From Pirellula sp. (GTDB taxonomy: Bacteria; Planctomycetota; Planctomycetia; Pirellulales; Lacipirellulaceae), in assembly GCA_013822725.1 (NCBI GenBank), contig PNKX01000002.1:67001-131000 (forward strand): 64,000 nucleotides of DNA. The letters run 5' to 3'. The notes below the pieces were generated by a model that did not search any database, was not told where the DNA came from, and saw only the letters and a list, made by a program, of their open reading frames with translations. Below are positions 44,189-51,814 of this stretch, piece by piece (the stretch's first letter is position 1; every line of letters begins with the position of its first letter). The position numbers were made by a program, and so were the translations under genes.

Positions 44189-44914
44189 TTAGCTGCCGAT
44201 GATCAATGCCCAGTGAATCTTCAAATTGACGGTCGTTGGCGTGAGCATCATTCCGAGGATGATGACACGGTCACCAATCGTATTTGGAAATACATTGGTC
44301 ACTCCGCCCGGAACCGTGGGACTCAAATACAGACACTCGCCGGGAGCGAAGTTCCACGCTTCGCAGGTGAACGGTCCGGACGTTGTGTAGCTTCCTTGCT
44401 GGCCAGGGCCGTAGGCTCCGTTGGCGAGTCCAACTGCGAGGGAAGCGGCGTCGGAGCCGTGTGCCAGTGCGAGGTCGACGTGATTGGTGCCGCTTACACG
44501 GACGACGTTGCCACGAACAACCGCAGAATCAAACGTCGCCTTGGCGGTTGTGTCGCCGAAAGGTACAGGCGATGGCATTCCGCGCGGACCCGCTCCGCCC
44601 CGTTCACCATCTCGCCCCGTGTCTCCCTTCGCAGCGACCACAGCCCACTGGCGGCCGGGTGGCTCACGATCCTTGTTGTCTCTCACGCAGAGGTACGATG
44701 AACCGTCGTTGGTGACCACGTCACCTTCGCTGTAGCTGCGATAGGCGGACCAGTCGCCGACGTAGGTCCACCCGCGCGGGGGCTCGGCGTCATTGCCGTC
44801 GCGGCCATCTTTGCTGTCGACACCATCACGCCCGTCGACACCGTTTCTGCCGGGCTCGCCGCCCATGGCCAAGTCGGGATCGACAACTAAATCGTCACGA
44901 TATTTGATGATCAT
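44189..44914 (-). CDS. Collagen-like, tail-fibre-like protein
   Basis: A 241-residue protein. Two collagen-like G-x-y stretches (GEPGRNGVDGRDGV and GDTGRDGERGGAGPRG) flank a segment resembling a CBM5/12-type carbohydrate-binding domain (WSAYRSYSEGDVVTNDGSSY ... W). The rest is a beta-rich C-terminal domain (VVRVSGTNHVDLALAHGSDAASLAVGLANG). This layout is typical of trimeric tail fibres or surface fibres. The start overlaps the previous stop by four bases (ATGA), indicating translational coupling. No other virion gene is recognised nearby. Confidence 0.72.
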   Translation of the reverse strand: MIIKYRDDLVVDPDLAMGGEPGRNGVDGRDGVDSKDGRDGNDAEPPRGWTYVGDWSAYRSYSEGDVVTNDGSSYLCVRDNKDREPPGRQWAVVAAKGDTGRDGERGGAGPRGMPSPVPFGDTTAKATFDSAVVRGNVVRVSGTNHVDLALAHGSDAASLAVGLANGAYGPGQQGSYTTSGPFTCEAWNFAPGECLYLSPTVPGGVTNVFPNTIGDRVIILGMMLTPTTVNLKIHWALIIGS

Positions 44915-45411
44915 GCTGATTCCCTCAATTCTTGAAGGCGGAGACCCGCCGGCGTCTCCCACAACTGAGCCCAGATGGCCGCCTCTAAATCGCGACCCGG
45001 CGCGAGACCGGTGGAGAGTGCGATTTGAGTGTGCCTCTCGGCTTCGTAACCGAGATGAATTTCAAGCTGCCGCCGCTCAAGGCGTAGGCGGTCCGATTCC
45101 ATCCCCCTCTGAAGTTCAGTTAAGGCGGAGGACAGTTCGCTCTGGCGGTTGCGAACGTCTTCAAGGTCCGCCGCCTCCGCCGCACGAGATACGGCCTCCG
45201 CCGTTGCGACGGCAACCGCCGCCACGGCGGAACTGTGGGTACTGATCCACTCGGCGTGAGTGGCCTTTCGCCGCAGAACGGCTTGAGCCCGGACGCCGTA
45301 GACGCCGCGGGCTTTCAGTTTTGCGAGGGCTTCTGCCTCACTGACCTGTAGACAAATGAACTGATCCGCGGCGATGATCGTGACCTTGTCGCCATACCAT
45401 TTAGCCAGCAT
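44911..45411 (-). CDS. Coiled-coil hypothetical protein
   Basis: A 166-residue protein. The first 40 residues look globular (KVTIIAADQFICLQVSEAEALAKLKARGV); residues about 60-125 are an Ala-rich then Arg/Glu-rich helix likely to form a coiled coil (AVAAVAVATAEAVSRAAEAA, LERRQLEIHLGYEAER). Its ATG overlaps the upstream stop by one base (TGATG) and its stop overlaps the downstream start, so three genes are coupled. The function is unknown. Confidence 0.65.
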   Translation of the reverse strand: MLAKWYGDKVTIIAADQFICLQVSEAEALAKLKARGVYGVRAQAVLRRKATHAEWISTHSSAVAAVAVATAEAVSRAAEAADLEDVRNRQSELSSALTELQRGMESDRLRLERRQLEIHLGYEAERHTQIALSTGLAPGRDLEAAIWAQLWETPAGLRLQELRESA

Positions 45412-46229
45412 CACGCACCTCCGTTCGCTTCAAGAGTGGCTTCCAACGCCGCCGTGTCGCCCAAGAATGCCGCATCCATCGCCGCGAAGGCCGCGGCGAG
45501 TTGCTCCGGCGGAGCACCTGAAGCCAGAAGATTGCTTGTGTAGCTGTTGCCCTTCGACAACAGGTCATCGCCTTCAACTGGCACACGCACGGTCACCGTC
45601 TGAGCAGAGCCGAGAGCATCGACCTTGGCTTGAGCCGCGGCTAACTCGGCGGTTGCTGTCTCACGAACGGCTAACTTGCGGGCTTCTTCTACCGCCAAGA
45701 GCGACTTCAGTTGCGACCGAATCCAGCCTTCATCGGCACCAACGATGGAGAGTGCGGCAACGAGTTGCTCCGCTTTGACGACTTCGGAGCGGTCGCGTGT
45801 GAAGTCGTTTTCAGCTTCGGCGAGTAGTCGCTTCGCTTCAATCAAGCCACTCTTGATCAACGGACGCTCTGCCCATTCGGAGGCCTCCGCCGTGGCCTCC
45901 GCCACCTCTTGACCTTGGAACCGATGGGCCTTCAGGGCTGCGAGCATCACTTCTCTTGGCGATAATCCGGGCCTGTAAATATCGGCTTCGATCTTGTTTT
46001 TTGCCCCACGGATGCTTGCCTCAAGCCCCGCGTATTTCTCAGGCTGGATGCTGAGAGGCACCTTGAACGCAGCATCGTTCATCTTCTGAACGTCATCGCG
46101 CGAATCGGGTCGCGTCGCCTCTCGGGTTATCTTCGTGTACTCCTCATGCGTCACCGCCTCGCTGAACGTCTTGAACGTCTTTGGGTCGAGCGTCGAAAAG
46201 TACAAACCGTTTTCTGTTTTCTTGATCAT
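45411..46229 (-). CDS. Helical hypothetical protein, first gene of coupled trio
   Basis: A 272-residue, largely alpha-helical protein starting MIKKTENGLYFSTLDPKTFK. It has an Ala/Glu-rich central helix (EVAEATAEASEWAERPLIK, EEARKLAVRETATAELAAA) and a C-terminal Ala-rich region (APPEQLAAAFAAMDAAFL). There are no membrane segments. A scaffold or virion-associated role would fit the collagen-like gene downstream, but no family is recognised. Confidence 0.65.
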   Translation of the reverse strand: MIKKTENGLYFSTLDPKTFKTFSEAVTHEEYTKITREATRPDSRDDVQKMNDAAFKVPLSIQPEKYAGLEASIRGAKNKIEADIYRPGLSPREVMLAALKAHRFQGQEVAEATAEASEWAERPLIKSGLIEAKRLLAEAENDFTRDRSEVVKAEQLVAALSIVGADEGWIRSQLKSLLAVEEARKLAVRETATAELAAAQAKVDALGSAQTVTVRVPVEGDDLLSKGNSYTSNLLASGAPPEQLAAAFAAMDAAFLGDTAALEATLEANGGA

Positions 46230-46294
46230 TGTCTAACTCCATGTTGGATTGGTTAAAAAAGCGAACGGGGCTAGCTAGGCCCCATTCGATTCGC

Positions 46295-46468
46295 TCATTC
46301 AATCGGGACGGCCCAACGAGGGCCATTGGCCGATTGAATAAGGCCCCGGCGTCGGTACTCCGGCACGATCCGACGACAACGGTCTTTGCGTAGGCCTGTC
46401 AGTGAAGAAGTGAGGTCGCGACCTCTATACCGCGTGCTCGCGGTGTATTGGGCGGCAGAGAGCCACAA
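46295..46468 (-). CDS. Possible 57-residue protein (TTG start)
   Basis: The frame reads LWLSAAQYTASTRYRGRDLT then RKDRCRRIVPEYRRRGLIQS, ending WAVPIE. It is basic and looks protein-like, but it has no ATG/GTG start and no clear ribosome site. It begins just after the stop of the 34-residue gene and could be reached by coupling, or it may be the tail of a disrupted gene. Confidence 0.3.
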   Translation of the reverse strand: MWLSAAQYTASTRYRGRDLTSSLTGLRKDRCRRIVPEYRRRGLIQSANGPRWAVPIE

Positions 46469-46472
46469 GAAT

Positions 46473-46577
46473 TCAGTTTCGCGCGATCTTTTCCAAGCTG
46501 TCCGCGATGCGATTCAAGATAGGCGCGAAAACGAGTCGGAAGTCGTTAAGAAGTTTTGCTAGTTGTTCTGGTGTCAT
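46473..46577 (-). CDS. 34-residue amphipathic small protein
   Basis: Starts MTPEQLAKLLNDFRLVFAPI and ends ADSLEKIARN, with GGAG seven bases before the ATG. It is predicted to be one or two amphipathic helices. Its start lies inside the end of the upstream HTH gene (32-base overlap). Function unknown. Confidence 0.5.
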   Translation of the reverse strand: MTPEQLAKLLNDFRLVFAPILNRIADSLEKIARN

Positions 46578-46851
46578 TGTTATCTCCGCTAATGGTTGGT
46601 TGTTCTCCCTTCGTAGCCTCTCGGTTCTTGAGTCTGCGACGCTTGTCACGACGCCACTTGGCGTTGTACAGCAAGTGTGCTGCATACGATGACGGATTCA
46701 GCATGCGGTGGACAGTCGACTGCGATCGATCAACGAGGATGCCAATGGTCTCATAACTTAAACCCGCAGCACGAAGCATGGAAATGCGAGCCATCTCGTC
46801 ATAGGTTCCCGGCACCAGCATGTCGCGGCGGAAGAGTGAGAGACGTGGCAT
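46546..46851 (-). CDS. Small helix-turn-helix protein
   Basis: A 101-residue protein with a helix-turn-helix at about residues 20-50 (MARISMLRAAGLSYETIGILV, DRSQSTVHRML) and a very basic segment after it (KWRRDKRRRLKNRE). It resembles resolvase-type or Trp-repressor-type HTH folds. It lies five bases after the AlpA-like gene in the replication operon and is probably a regulator or origin-binding protein. Confidence 0.65.
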   Translation of the reverse strand: MPRLSLFRRDMLVPGTYDEMARISMLRAAGLSYETIGILVDRSQSTVHRMLNPSSYAAHLLYNAKWRRDKRRRLKNREATKGEQPTISGDNNDTRTTSKTS

Positions 46852-46856
46852 GATTG

Positions 46857-47051
46857 TTACTCACCAAGTGCTCCATTGTTCTTCGGATCAAGTTTGCGGA
46901 GATACTCGTTGAGTTCATCTTCATTCCATCGATTCGCGCCACCCAACTTCACGGGAGCGGGAAGAGTTCCACTCGCCACGAGACGGCGGATTGATCTTTC
47001 GCTGAGACTCAGCAGTCGTTGCACTTGTGCTTGTTTTAGGTACTTAGGCAT
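46857..47051 (-). CDS. AlpA/MerR-type HTH protein (excisionase-like)
   Basis: A 64-residue protein: MPKYLKQAQVQRLLSLSERS, then IRRLVASGTLPAPVKLGGANRW-type wing. This is the AlpA/HTH_17 fold found in excisionases and phage regulators. Its start overlaps the end of the helicase gene by eight bases, so the two are coupled. Confidence 0.8.
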   Translation of the reverse strand: MPKYLKQAQVQRLLSLSERSIRRLVASGTLPAPVKLGGANRWNEDELNEYLRKLDPKNNGALGE

Positions 47052-48822
47052 GGTCTTGGTCCTTTGGTGTGAGTGCCGTCGAATCGACCGGCGGAAGCTG
47101 CGAGACGGGAGGAGGTACTTCGGAAATGTTCACGACGCGAATTCCTTCGATGATCATCAATTTGCCATCGCCCTTCGCGTCATGCGGCAGATGTTGGTGG
47201 CCGGCTTGACGCTTAGCTCGGCGCGGAGGTCTGGTTCCCGACACGACTTTACATAACTCGCCGGGGAAGGATTTCTGTCCGATGCGGTCGGCATTGTTGT
47301 CCGCCTGCCACGACAGGTAAAACTTATACAGTGCGTCGCTGGATACAGATGACGCCTTATCAATTTCAATGTGATCGTCAACGAAGGCTTGCAGTGGCGA
47401 CGACGACTCCGCGAACGATTGCAGAGCATGTAGTGACGACTCAGGCAGTTTGCAGTGACCGCGCGAATAGAGCCGCTTGAAACCTTCCAGTGCCCAGTTC
47501 AAGATTCCCGACATCTCGGGTTTCAACTTGTCGAAGAATTGGGGATCGGGATCGATGATCTTACGTTGGAAGTAAAGAATCCACAGGCGTCGACGCAATG
47601 ACCCTTGGCTGTCTTTCATGTGAGCCAACAGGTTATTGGAGTTGAGCATCGGCGTCGGGGGATGTGTTAGCTTCACGAAATCCTTGTTCTTGGCGTCGAC
47701 GCTGTTTCGATCTTGTCCGGAGAATCTCTTGAGGAGCAGGACGAATGTCGCGATGGTCCGCGGGTCCTGGTCCTCTGCCTCAGGGACGCCGAGAACACTC
47801 TTTCCTTGGAGGTCTGCCTGTCCGAAGCCTCGCAGGGCTTGTCCGATTTCACGAGACTCTCCATAGGTGCCGGCAATCTCCAGCGTCGTCAGCATGAAGA
47901 TGCCTTTGCCACCTCCCCCTGTGCCTTCGATTAGCAAGATGTACTGGCCGCCGAAGCCGCGGAAGATCGCAAAGCCCATCGCCTCTTGGAGGTTGCGAAT
48001 CTCTTCATCCGTGAAGAATAGGTCTTTGAGGTACTTGAACCAGTTCGGAGTATCGACGAACGTCGGATCGTAAGGTACGTCGCTGGCGAAGCGATGGAAC
48101 AACTCCGGAGAGCGGCCGTCATGGAAGTGAGGCTCATCCAATGCGTATGCCACCGGGTTTAACAAGCCATTGCCGACAGCGAACACGTTGTTGGCGTCAG
48201 CCCATGCAGGCGAATCGATGACTGGCGCACCCACCCACCATTGTGATTCACGATCCTTGATGGTGATTTGCGTAAGACTCTGGATCTCCCGAAGAATGAG
48301 CGAAAACCCTTTGTCGTCCAATTTGAATCCAATTTGCCGCGCCATCGCTTTCAAGAGCGGCAGCAGCAATGTCTTCAAGGCTTCGCGAGACAGGGGGATA
48401 TACTTGCCTTCCCAGTAGGCGTAGCGGTTGTCTTCGTCCAATGCGTAGAACGTCCGCAACGTCTCCAGAGCAAACTTGGCGAGTAGTTCCGCCGGGTCCT
48501 GAACCACTGGGCAAGGGCTTCCTATCGCCTGCTCAAGATCAGCGAGAGTGCATCCCTTGCACTTTTCATGAAAGCACGAAGGCTCCACGCGACCGTCTTT
48601 GAATACATAGATTGCGAATGAACCGTCGTTTTGATCAGGGCGAAGGGGGCAAACGCGCGATCGCACGATGCTGACGTGGCCCTCGTGTGTCGTCGACTTA
48701 TGGCCAAACTCCGATTCCCTCAACCATTTCTCGATCAATGCGACGTTGGCACCGTGACGCGAACTACGCGGCTTCGCTGCCTTCGGCTTCGTTGGTGTCT
48801 TGTTGTGTAATTGAACTACCAT
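47044..48822 (-). CDS. D5-type primase/SF3 helicase
   Basis: A 592-residue protein. Residues 55-95 form a zinc-binding element (C58, C83, H85, C88, C91). The helicase core has Walker A as EGTGGGGKGIFML with K306, where the usual Ser/Thr after Lys is Gly307, then ADLQGKSVLGVPEAEDQDP and LTHPPTPMLNSNNLLAHMKD as the SF3 B and C motifs. It is expected to unwind DNA at the replication origin of the element. Its start overlaps the upstream primase gene by 59 bases; GAGG lies upstream of the ATG. Confidence 0.85.
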   Translation of the reverse strand: MVVQLHNKTPTKPKAAKPRSSRHGANVALIEKWLRESEFGHKSTTHEGHVSIVRSRVCPLRPDQNDGSFAIYVFKDGRVEPSCFHEKCKGCTLADLEQAIGSPCPVVQDPAELLAKFALETLRTFYALDEDNRYAYWEGKYIPLSREALKTLLLPLLKAMARQIGFKLDDKGFSLILREIQSLTQITIKDRESQWWVGAPVIDSPAWADANNVFAVGNGLLNPVAYALDEPHFHDGRSPELFHRFASDVPYDPTFVDTPNWFKYLKDLFFTDEEIRNLQEAMGFAIFRGFGGQYILLIEGTGGGGKGIFMLTTLEIAGTYGESREIGQALRGFGQADLQGKSVLGVPEAEDQDPRTIATFVLLLKRFSGQDRNSVDAKNKDFVKLTHPPTPMLNSNNLLAHMKDSQGSLRRRLWILYFQRKIIDPDPQFFDKLKPEMSGILNWALEGFKRLYSRGHCKLPESSLHALQSFAESSSPLQAFVDDHIEIDKASSVSSDALYKFYLSWQADNNADRIGQKSFPGELCKVVSGTRPPRRAKRQAGHQHLPHDAKGDGKLMIIEGIRVVNISEVPPPVSQLPPVDSTALTPKDQDHA

Positions 48823-49474
48823 TCAGAATCCTCGTTGCGATACGCTCGCCGTGGCGAACATTTAGGGTGCCAATGAGTCGAGTCAATCTGCCTGCGTTGG
48901 AGCAGGAAACATCGACGCAAGAGAACTGCTCTTTGAGTCCGTGGAGAAAACGCTTCACCAGATCATTCGATTCCCGGTCGGTGGGGTAGTCGCACTCATA
49001 AATCAGGCCATAGCCGTTGCCTGTGTCGTTCTCCATTAGCACTGGCCAACCGAGATACTTCTTAATCTCATTCTTCTGACGTTCGGCTTCCTCTTTTGGA
49101 ACATCGTGGCCGTCAACGTCGATCAGAACGCGCGTTCGGCGCTGAATCATCGCATCGCGAATCGACGAGCCGGGGCGGGGGCGGACGATTTCGTACTGAG
49201 GCTTGAGTGGGTTCAGATTGACGTAGACGGCGTTGTATTGCTCAGCCAGCCAGAGCACTTGTTCAATGGGCTCCGTGAGGTCGATCGGCCAAAGCACCTG
49301 CATGTTAGGAGCACGCAGGTCGTGCGGCTTCCGAGCAATCACGGCCACCGGATGACGCATTAGTTGTAAGTAGGTTTCGATCGTCGGTCGGTCGGGTGCG
49401 AGCATGGTTTGGGCCCCAAGGTGATGGAGTGAGTTAGTCTCTCCCTCTTGTTGTTGTGCCAACACGTCGGCCAA
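48764..49474 (-). CDS. AEP-type primase (PrimPol-like)
   Basis: A 236-residue protein with archaeo-eukaryotic primase features: RVLIDVDGHD (metal-binding D119 and D121), NDTGNGYGLIYECDYP, then CVDVSCSNAGRLTRLIGTLN, a segment typical of phage and plasmid primases. In the second motif, Gly stands where many members have His. It is first in the leftward operon, directly before the helicase, so together they form a self-contained replication module. An alternative start is M24 at 49405. Confidence 0.8.
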   Translation of the reverse strand: MADVLAQQQEGETNSLHHLGAQTMLAPDRPTIETYLQLMRHPVAVIARKPHDLRAPNMQVLWPIDLTEPIEQVLWLAEQYNAVYVNLNPLKPQYEIVRPRPGSSIRDAMIQRRTRVLIDVDGHDVPKEEAERQKNEIKKYLGWPVLMENDTGNGYGLIYECDYPTDRESNDLVKRFLHGLKEQFSCVDVSCSNAGRLTRLIGTLNVRHGERIATRILNGSSITQQDTNEAEGSEAA

Positions 49475-49610
49475 AGCCGGTCACCAAGGAATAATTCCGG
49501 AAAAAGTTTCTTGACGAGAGGCCGCCGGGATTCCGGGGTGGTTTAGAAGACAGGCAGGACAGGAATCGGAGCCATTCTCATTCATCCGTCGCCAGCAATG
49601 CATTGGTCTT

Positions 49611-49628
49611 ACATATGTGCTCATATGT
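49611..49628. promoter_or_regulatory. Candidate operator, ACATATG-N4-CATATGT
   Basis: Seven-base perfect arms separated by TGCT, in the AT-rich part of the divergent control region. The size fits a dimeric HTH repressor; one of the small HTH proteins of the element could bind it. Confidence 0.55.
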
Positions 49629-49911
49629 ATTAATGAAATCACTTAGTGGAGACGTTGACCAATAATGGGGTAAATGCCTGTCCAGCCTGTCCTCGGATAG
49701 TGGTCCGACCCACGCCGGAGTTGGCTCGCGATAACCTTGGCCGTCCCTACCCATCCGCCGGCGCGTTCGCCCGCGACGATCAGAATTGGCACAACCGCCG
49801 ACAACCCTGCGATCATCGCTCTCCCGACAGGGTGCTTTTCCAAAGCACCCTACTTGTGCCGTCTACGCCCGCCGGCCGGCGAAATCTTCCGAGGATTCCG
49901 TAACAGTCGGT

Positions 49912-49940
49912 TTGACGAACGATGAGCCGAATGTTATATT
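49912..49940 (+). promoter_or_regulatory. Sigma-70 type promoter of the serine recombinase
   Basis: TTGACG at 49912-49917, a 17-base spacer, TATATT at 49935-49940. The expected transcription start falls at or next to the ATG at 49947. Confidence 0.75.
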
Positions 49941-49946
49941 TCGGAT

Positions 49947-50630
49947 ATGAAGGCGATTATTGCCTACTACCGCGTGTCGACCAAACGCCAAGGCGTCTCC
50001 GGACTAGGTCTCGACGACCAACGAGCCGCGGTGAGGGCCTATGCGGCATCCACGGGTTCCAGGATCGTCGCTGAGTTCACCGAAGTGGAAACGGGCAAGC
50101 GGAGTGACCGTCCCGAGCTAGCGGCCGCTGTGGCTCGTGCGAGGGCTTCCCGTGGCACGTTGGTAATCGGCAAATTGGATCGGTTGGCGCGGAACGTCTA
50201 TTTCGTGTCGGGACTCATGGAATCCAAGGTCCCGTTCGTCGCCTGCGACAACCCTCATGCCACTCCGCTCACGATCCACATTCTGGCCGCCGTTGCTGAG
50301 AATGAGGCTAGGGCCATTAGCGATCGCACTAAGGCCGCCCTCGCGCAGGCGAAGCGTAGGGGCGTACTGCTTGGGACGCACAATCCCCTGAACAACATCA
50401 ACTGGCGGAAGGGGAAGCGGAACGGCTTGGCCAAGGCCGTAGCTAAGGCAGCGGACGTACGCAGCAAGGCTCGCAGCGACTCCTATGGCTTCCTTATGCC
50501 AGAGGTCCATGCAATGCGTGAGACCGGGCTGTCGTACGCTGCGATCGCAACCAAGCTGAATGACGCTGGCCACGTTACCACCACTGGCAAAGCCTTCGCT
50601 GCAATGACTGTGCAGCGTCTCATCTCATGA
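49947..50630 (+). CDS. Serine recombinase (resolvase/invertase family)
   Basis: A 227-residue protein. The catalytic serine is S11 in AYYRVSTKRQGVSGLGLDDQ; the family arginines lie in IGKLDRLARN and AISDRTKAALAQAKRRG. The C-terminal 60 residues contain a helix-turn-helix (GLSYAAIATKLNDAGHVTTTG). It lacks the long C-terminal domain of large serine integrases, so it is a resolvase or invertase. No Shine-Dalgarno sequence precedes the ATG, in keeping with a leaderless transcript. Confidence 0.92.
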   Translation: MKAIIAYYRVSTKRQGVSGLGLDDQRAAVRAYAASTGSRIVAEFTEVETGKRSDRPELAAAVARARASRGTLVIGKLDRLARNVYFVSGLMESKVPFVACDNPHATPLTIHILAAVAENEARAISDRTKAALAQAKRRGVLLGTHNPLNNINWRKGKRNGLAKAVAKAADVRSKARSDSYGFLMPEVHAMRETGLSYAAIATKLNDAGHVTTTGKAFAAMTVQRLIS

Positions 50631-51070
50631 GGGTGCCCGCCGCGGTCGGCATGAGGGAGGTCGGTCGGGTCGGCATGAGGGAGGTCGGTCGGGTCGTGGC
50701 GGTGATGCGTTCTATTCTGATTGTCGGGGCTAGCTGCCGTAGAGGGTGTGACGTTCTCGGGCGGCCAGACGAAAACGCATTCCGCGCGTAGCCGTTACCG
50801 CGCGGAATCGCTAGATCGATGGCCACCGGTGGTCGGTGGAAATGATGTTCCGGCGTCCTCTGAATGTGGGCGGTCGCACGGCTATTTTGAATTATTTTTC
50901 GGGATTGTTTCCGACCCAAAATCGGACCAACTTTGCGAAATCCTCGGGGATTATTGCAATTCGGACTAAACACAACAAATACAACAATTTGAGGCGAAAG
51001 CAAATACTTCAAAAAAGAAATTAGATGGGTAGAGTTGCGGTATCTGCCACCTTTTCTTGGAGCCCTCGCA
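50631..51070. other. Non-coding region with direct repeats and AT-rich tract
   Basis: The left part holds a 24-bp tandem duplication (50645-50694). The right part (about 50885-51030) is strongly AT-rich for this genome. A replication origin or a resolvase site is possible; no gene is supported. Confidence 0.4.
50645..50694. repeat. Tandem 24-bp direct repeat
   Basis: Two successive copies of a 24-base unit containing TCGGCATGAGGGAGGTCGG, starting 15 bases after the serine recombinase stop codon. It is a candidate res or binding site. Confidence 0.8.
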
Positions 51071-51490
51071 ATGCTACCCTGTGAAACCTTAGAAGAATTC
51101 TTGAACCACGTCGAAACCGTGCCCATTGATGAACTGATTCAATGGTCCCGGACGGTGCCCATCGTAGTGCCGGAGGTCGATCTCGACATTTTGCGCCGAC
51201 AACTTTCCGACCCGCAATGGCGAGCGGAGAGCATGGAACTGCCTGAGTATTTTAGTCACGACCCAATTGACTCCGGGTACAGCATTGAAGATGCAATGTC
51301 GCTTCTGCTGCGGTTCCAGACCAACGAAGCGGATATCTGCCATCGACTGCACGCGGCAACGCAAGCTGGCTGGCTGGGCAAACGTCCTGATTGCGATTTG
51401 TACGACCCCGTTTATGACGTGATTGATCGTGTGACCGCCGCGTTGAGGGCTCGGTATCCAGAAATTGGCAACTGGGTGGAACCGGGTTGA
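51071..51490 (+). CDS. Hypothetical protein of the element
   Basis: A 139-residue acidic protein (starts MLPCETLEEFLNHVETVPID; ends DRVTAALRARYPEIGNWVEP and one Gly). No motif, signal or membrane segment is recognised. A TTG at 51035 would add twelve residues. It is followed by a strong hairpin. Confidence 0.55.
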   Translation: MLPCETLEEFLNHVETVPIDELIQWSRTVPIVVPEVDLDILRRQLSDPQWRAESMELPEYFSHDPIDSGYSIEDAMSLLLRFQTNEADICHRLHAATQAGWLGKRPDCDLYDPVYDVIDRVTAALRARYPEIGNWVEPG

Positions 51491-51498
51491 CACAAAAC

Positions 51499-51535
51499 AA
51501 GTGCGGAGAGACCTCAGGGCGAGGTCTCCGCACTT
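51499..51535. terminator. Hairpin, probable terminator
   Basis: AAGTGCGGAGA with GACCTC pairs with GAGGTC and TCCGCACTT over a short loop. No T-run follows on the plus strand, but ACAAAAC precedes it, giving GTTTTG on the minus strand. Confidence 0.6.
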
Positions 51536-51550
51536 GGAGCCGCGTGGTAG

Positions 51551-51814
51551 ATGACTGTCGAAGAATCATATCGCCAATACGTCGAACAAACCAAGAGTGC
51601 AGAGGCGGCCGCCTTGCTGGTGCTCGCCGATTTGCGCCGAGAGGTGATGACGCCTCCGCAAGTAGCCGAACTGCTCGGCGTCTCACCGGAGACCGTCATC
51701 TCGTGGATTAGGACGCGGATGTTGAAGGCATCCAACCTCGCCACCGGCCCGCGTCCATCGTATCGCGTGACTCGCGCGGCCCTGGACGACTTTCTAGACT
51801 CACGCGCCCTCTAA
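51551..51814 (+). CDS. HTH protein, probable excisionase
   Basis: An 87-residue protein with a MerR/HTH_17-type fold (MTPPQVAELLGVSPETVISW IRTRMLKASNL, then the wing RPSYRVTRAALDDFL). It is convergent with the integrase gene and overlaps it by 15 bases at the 3' ends. Position beside the integrase and the fold point to a recombination directionality factor. Confidence 0.75.
   Translation: MTVEESYRQYVEQTKSAEAAALLVLADLRREVMTPPQVAELLGVSPETVISWIRTRMLKASNLATGPRPSYRVTRAALDDFLDSRAL

Larger units (their letters stand above)
49475..49946. promoter_or_regulatory. Divergent control region of the element
   Basis: A 472-base gap between the leftward primase operon and the rightward serine recombinase. 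It holds an AT-rich stretch with an inverted repeat (49611-49628) and a near-consensus promoter (49912-49940). Open frames across it on both strands lack ribosome sites and are rejected. Confidence 0.6.

Noticed and set aside
46144..46326. A 60-residue minus-strand frame
   Set aside because: It overlaps the start of the helical protein gene in another phase and lacks a ribosome site.
49646..49903. Small open frames on both strands in the divergent control region
   Set aside because: They overlap each other and a promoter and have no ribosome site or recognisable motif.
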